64,000 nucleotides of DNA from Phallusia mammillata. Taxonomy: Eukaryota > Chordata > Ascidiacea > Phlebobranchia > Ascidiidae. Position 1 is the stretch's first letter. Each line of letters begins with the position of its first letter. This document shows positions 59,501-64,000 of this stretch, piece by piece. The DNA lies in assembly GCA_003260075.1 (NCBI GenBank), contig QLIY01000061.1, positions 154,088-218,087 of the forward strand, read 5' to 3'. The position numbers were made by a program, and so were the translations under genes. Below the pieces are notes generated by a model that was not told the origin of the DNA, searched no databases, and was given only the letters and a program-made list of their open reading frames with translations.

Positions 59501-62500
59501 AAGATTAAAGGAAGCCCTTGTCAGGTAACCCAGCAATAAAGCATTTTTGGCCTGTTGCATTATCAAAAAAGTTAGTTTACTAGATTTTCGCCCATCATTG
59601 TTTCTTAGAAACTGGGAAGTTTTATTTAACAAACTGAACGATCCAAATAGTCAGGCGTGGTTTATCTTGAAGGTAAACAAAGTATTTCCATGCATGATTC
59701 TGTGGAATGTAAGCACAAGATTTGTTTAAGCCAAACACAGCACCAGTTACAATATAGTGTAAGAAGTCATTGACACAATCTACAAAACTAAGGCATTTAA
59801 ATAAATTTTCCTGTGTAGAATGAGGGATCTCTCGAGTGCTGAAAAAGCTGAATATCAAAGTCTTGAAAAACAACTGGAAAAGAAGAAAAAAGAACTAACA
59901 GAAGTAACACAGAAAAAAGACAAGGCTCTGGAGCGACTGGAAGTGGTACAACTGTTTTTCTGTTATGTTTGACATTAAACAGATTTTTTTTAAGATTACC
60001 AGAAAGTGGTGCAAATGTTTCTGTGTTGTGTTGCATTAAAAAGGAACATTTGAATAATGTTAAAAAGTTTTTTTTTAAATGCTAAAATCATTGCAAGCAT
60101 GATCCTAAAAAATGCATACACTTCTACCTAAATCGCAAAAGTGTTTCATCAAATACAAGGAGTTGAAAACTAGTGATACATAAAATTTGTCAAGTTTGAT
60201 TCAACCTGAAAATGATCAAACAGCAGTTTTCTAAAATGTTAATATTGAAAATTTTCAATTTTAGGCTGAAGTGACAGTGGATGAGCTGAAGGAACAAGTG
60301 GATGCTTCATTGGCTGCTGAAGAAATGGTTGAGAGTTTGACAGATAAGACATTGCAACAAGAGGAAAAGCTGATGGATATGGAGGAACAGATTCATGACT
60401 TGGTTTGTTTTTACCTATTAACCCAAAACCATGACAATTTTTTATCACAAATTTCTAGACCTACAATTAAGCTTTTTATTGTGTTGTTTTGGAGACCTCT
60501 ATAACAGTAGAAAAATAGGATAATTAAAGTTGATGATTATTTTAGACATATAATTAATGTTTGGTGTGGGGTAAGATTGATGTAGATAAAAAAAATTTAA
60601 GACACCTTAGTTAACTATCCATTTGCTAAAGCCAGTGTTTCTCAACCAAACTAAGTCCTAGTATTTTTGCTGAACCATAACTTTCACTGCGCTTAACAGA
60701 AATGCAAAATAATGAAATTGTACAGGGTTTATGTCATAAAGTGGTCAAGAACATATAACTTTTGGCACACTCATGGAGTCTGCTGACTCAGGGTTGAAAA
60801 CAGTGGCTTTGTCTGACAGAACTTGACTTGAAATTTAACTGTGTTATTTGTAGGAAGCAATTAATGAGATGAACGAAGAGCTGCAGGAGAATGCTCGTGA
60901 AACTGAACTGGAATTGCGAGAGGAGGTCGACTTGATGAGAGCCAAAGCTAGAGAAGCACAACGACAAACTGAAGCAGCTAATGAAGCTGTGGGCGACTAC
61001 CAGGTAAATTTATAAACAGTGCATATTAGTGCATTACACTGTGTTCAAGGACAGAGGCATTATTATTTACCAGAACAAAGGTAGTTCTGGAAAATTTTGT
61101 TCCTCCATCATGTTGAATTGTAAGGAATTTAAGGTTCAACTGTTTTTTATGCAGACATTTTACATACACATGGCCCAAACATTACTTAAAACTAAACAAA
61201 CCAACCATAGTTAGTCGGTTAAAATCGTAAAGCCCTTCTTGCGTAGCATGGGCTTTTTTCTTTACCATAGGTTCTTCTTTTTTGGACTGAAAACTGTAAA
61301 ATAAAGATGTTAGATTGTGCTTGCTGATGTCAACAATGTAATAGGGCATAAATGTTGTGTTTATCTTCATTTGATTTACATTTGGACACATTTTCTACCA
61401 GGACACAATACAGAAATTTCGAAAGCTGGTGCAGGAGCTGCAGGAATCCAACAATGAACTGCGAATGAACCAAAACGAGCAAGAAGAAAAATCGGATGCA
61501 GAGAGCGTCCAATCACAGCCAGCACCGTTTAACTATCAGATTAAGATGGTTGAAACCAAGGTAACCATTTTTAACACGATTTCAATGCCCGATATTCAAC
61601 AATCATTGCATGAAGTTTCGTCACCTAATGCTCATGAGCGGAGCGTCTTCCTACGGCCGTCTGGCAAAAATGGGCCAAGAACCAGATGTGATGGAATTTG
61701 CGCGATCTGAGGTTTTTCGACTTGCAGTGTTTTTTAACGTGCTTAACCATTAGTGCGTGTTTGTATAGTAGAAGGTTGCCGTGTCTAACGTTTTTATCAG
61801 CGTTGGGGCTACATACAAAAAAAAACGCTTCGAGGGAGGAGTCTTTAGTCTTCGGTTTAGTCCACTGTAACGTACTTTACCAAAGCAAATGCATCGTGAT
61901 GTAAATACGCACAATCTACTGTAATTTTGAATTCAAAACATGGCGCAAAATGTCATGCTGCGAGCTTAGGACTATTGGGAACCTATGTTTCATACTGTCA
62001 ACAAACGTTAGCCTTGGAAAATGGACAGTACTAAATTACTGTTGTTACATTCACATGGTATCGACGTCAGCAAAATGCACAAAGGTAGTTGGTAAGGGGG
62101 GGGGGGTTTCGAAAGCTGGTGCAAGAGCTGCAGGAATCCAACAATGAACTGCGGATGAATCAAAACGAGCAGGAAGAAAAATCGGATGCAGAGAGCGTCC
62201 AATCACAGCCAGCTCCGTTTAACTATCAGATTAAGATGGTTGAAACCAAGGTAAACATATACTGCCACGTTTTAAATGCCGGATATTTAACCATCATTGC
62301 ATGAAGTTTCGTCACCTAATGCTCATGAGGGGAGAGTCTTCATACGGTCGACTAGCAAAAATGGGCCAAGAACCAGATGTGATGGAATTTGCGCGATCTG
62401 AGGTTTTTCGGCTTGCAGTGGTTCTTAACGAGTTCATCCATTAGTGCGTGCTTTTGTAGTAGAATGTTGCTGTGTCTAACGTTCATGCCTCCGTTGGGCT

Positions 62501-63375
62501 GAATCCAAAAGCACGTTTCGTGGAAGGAACCTTTAGTCTTCGGTTTAGTCCACTGTAACGTGCTTTTACCAAAGCAAATGCATCGTGATATAAACATATA
62601 CCCACTCTACTGTAATTTTCAGTTCAAAACATGGCGCAAAATGTCATGCTGCGAGCTTCGGACTATTGGGAACAAGTGTTTCATAGTTCATCCTGTCAAC
62701 AAGTGTTAGCCCTGGAAAATGAACTACACTACTAAATTACTGTTGTTACATTCACATGGTATAGACATCAGCAAAATGCACAAACATAGTTGGTAAAGCA
62801 GGCCACGGGTTTCAATTTTTTGCCACGGTTTTCAATTTTTATGCTGAAAAGTGAAATGTGTTTGTTTCATAGAAGTGGTGTGTTTAAACCTAGCACTAAC
62901 CACTTTCTTATTTCTGTTGGTCTAAGGATTTCTCAAAATATTTTTGATTTAAAGTCTGAATTTAATCACATTCGAGTGCTTGTTTTTTACGGTTTCGAGG
63001 CCAAAAACAGCGATACAATTGTTTAACATGTGTTTTAAATTGCAAGTAATTAACATGTTGTAGGGTATAGTGTATGCAATACTGTACATTACATGTAAAG
63101 TATCTAGACAATACGTTTAAATATTCCACTGGGCAACTGTTGTTTCATCTTTAAGTTGCCTCATAAATAATCTATGCCCTTTGCTTTTGTGTTTCAGGCT
63201 GCTGCTCGTTCGATCGACCACGAATTGCGAAAGCTGGAAGCATCACAAGCGAACACACACTCCCAGCTTTTACGTCTCTTCATGCCTGCTACGTTCACTA
63301 GGAGGGGCGGGGACGGAGACTGCCTCCTCGTTCTACTGCTTGTCGAGCGTATTGCCAAGAAATCGCAGATATTAG
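56587..63375 (+). CDS. DCTN1: Dynactin subunit 1, p150Glued (5' part)
   Basis: Largest dynactin subunit; its CAP-Gly domain binds microtubule plus ends and EB1, and its coiled coils bind dynein intermediate chain. Exons: 56587-56684, 57182-57276, 57367-57432, 58045-58261, 58566-58674, 58803-58928, 59157-59285, 59370-59524, 59819-59942, 60265-60402, 60854-61003, 61402-61560 and 63198-63375, which is 1744 nt leaving the window in phase 1. The N-terminal CAP-Gly has [11 protein letters not shown], the ligand-binding [13 protein letters not shown] and [12 protein letters not shown] Ser/Pro/Gln-rich basic linker follows (58045-58261), then the CC1 coiled coil ([56 protein letters not shown]), and the post-CC1 stretch [20 protein letters not shown]. 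Compared with mammals the N-terminus before CAP-Gly is short. The exon at 61402-61560 is partly present again at 62107-62251. The C-terminal half is outside the window. Confidence 0.94.
57700..57970. repeat. Allelic duplicate in DCTN1 intron 3
   Basis: About 57738-57843 is repeated at 57855-57960 around a run of 11 G (57844-57854). Confidence 0.8.
58960..59175. repeat. Allelic duplicate at DCTN1 exon 7 start
   Basis: About 58969-59066 is repeated at 59078-59176 around 11 G (59067-59077). The first copy holds the acceptor and first 17 nt of the exon only, so the complete copy at 59157-59285 is the usable one. Confidence 0.82.
60633..60805. mobile_element. hAT-type MITE in DCTN1 intron
   Basis: Ends CAGTGTTTCTCAACC and GGTTGAAAACAGTG are imperfect inverted complements; 173 bp, no ORF. 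No convincing target duplication. Confidence 0.5.
61402..62800. repeat. Diverged duplicate containing a DCTN1 exon
   Basis: Sequence from the exon at 61402 to about 62092 is repeated from 62107 to about 62795, joined by 11 G (62096-62106). Both copies encode the same peptide; the exon differences are silent, while intron differences are frequent, with several indels. It is consistent with two highly diverged alleles in series. Confidence 0.82.
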
Positions 63376-64000
63376 GTAATTTACTGAGTACTCTTCATAC
63401 ATTTTTATTGCGTATTTGACTGTACCAACATCTGCTATAAAATCATCGTTTTTCAAAGTTGCGTCCGCAGAGCGTATAAGTTTTACATTATCGTTATTGC
63501 ATTGAAAAAAGGTTGGGCTTAGGTTTTAGACACTTTGTTGATTAACGCATACATAGTCCCGACTTATTGCTTGACATTTTAAAGCAGTGATCCTCAAACT
63601 GTGTGCCGTGATAGATTTTCAAGTGTGCCGCGAAATACTCCCTATTTTGAAGTGCAAACATTCCCTGATGTGGGGGGGGGGTTTTAGACACTTTGTTGAT
63701 TGATTAATGCATACATAGTTCCGACTTATTGCTTGAAACTTTTAAGCAGTGATTCTCAATCTGTGTGCCGTGATAGATTTCCAATTGTGCCGCGAAATAC
63801 TCCCTATTTTGAAGTGCAAACATTCCCTGATGTTTTAGGACTTCATGACGAAATACTGGTGTACTTGACAACGTTTCAAATCTCTATATTTTTGTTGTTG
63901 GTAATGAAAAGCATTCTTACCCACCATAATAAAGTTGAAAGTGACCATTCTTACCTGCGAAGTGTGCCGCGGAAGGAAGTTTTTAGTTTTTCTATGCGCC
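63376..64000 (+). other. DCTN1 intron with hAT-like sequence, duplicated
   Basis: A hAT-like left end CAGTGATCCTCAAACTGTG at 63585 and a second copy at 63747 (CAGTGATTCTCAATCTGTG), both followed by TGCCGTGATAGATTT, are separated by 10 G (63672-63681). The element runs beyond the window, so its right end is unseen. Confidence 0.55.

Noticed and set aside
1-64000. tRNA, rRNA, CRISPR, prophage or bacterial operon signals
   Set aside because: No tRNA A/B boxes with a cloverleaf, no regularly spaced repeats and no prokaryotic gene organisation were seen.

Overview
This is animal nuclear DNA: intron-rich protein-coding genes with GT-AG introns of roughly 50 bp to a few kb, no operons, and many small hAT-type transposons. 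The gene content (LARS1, BBS7, TFAP4, TRDMT1, USP12/46, two DEG/ENaC channels, DCTN1), the compact introns and the very high divergence between what look like two alleles suit an invertebrate chordate, most likely an ascidian of the Ciona type. That placement is inference. No prokaryotic, viral or CRISPR-type system is present. I found no undescribed biological system and do not claim one.

Layout. 416-6832 (+): 3' half of cytoplasmic leucyl-tRNA synthetase. 7771-15985 (+): complete BBS7, 14 exons. 16258-19719 (-): TFAP4-like bHLH-leucine zipper factor, tail-to-tail with BBS7. 20-23.3 kb: non-coding upstream DNA of TFAP4 with poly-C blocks. 23375-25182 (-): TRDMT1/DNMT2 tRNA methyltransferase. 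27810-35834 (+): USP12/USP46-type deubiquitinase, first exon not located. 37528-45255 (-) and 48575-55472 (+): two divergently transcribed paralogous DEG/ENaC (ASIC-like) channel genes with near-identical exon structure. 56587-63375 (+): 5' part of DCTN1 (p150Glued), running off the right edge.

I built exon models by hand from reading frame, splice sites and remembered family conservation. Coding length closes on a whole number of codons for LARS1 (partial), BBS7, TRDMT1, USP (partial), both channels, and DCTN1 up to its exit phase. The genes are unrelated in function: translation, cilium trafficking, transcription, tRNA modification, deubiquitination, ion transport, and dynein transport.

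Two layers of non-gene structure dominate. (1) Runs of 9-14 C, or G right of 37.1 kb, sit at junctions of locally duplicated, slightly diverged sequence, and blocks of 48-91 C replace sequence elsewhere. They are best read as assembly artefacts joining or splitting alleles. They duplicate real exons (LARS1, BBS7, TFAP4, DEG/ENaC, DCTN1) and destroy the start of one TFAP4 exon. (2) Many non-autonomous DNA transposons, several with perfect 8-bp target duplications. One sits exactly 8 bp inside intron 1 of the minus-strand channel gene and itself carries a nested element with telomere-like repeats and a 9-bp target duplication.
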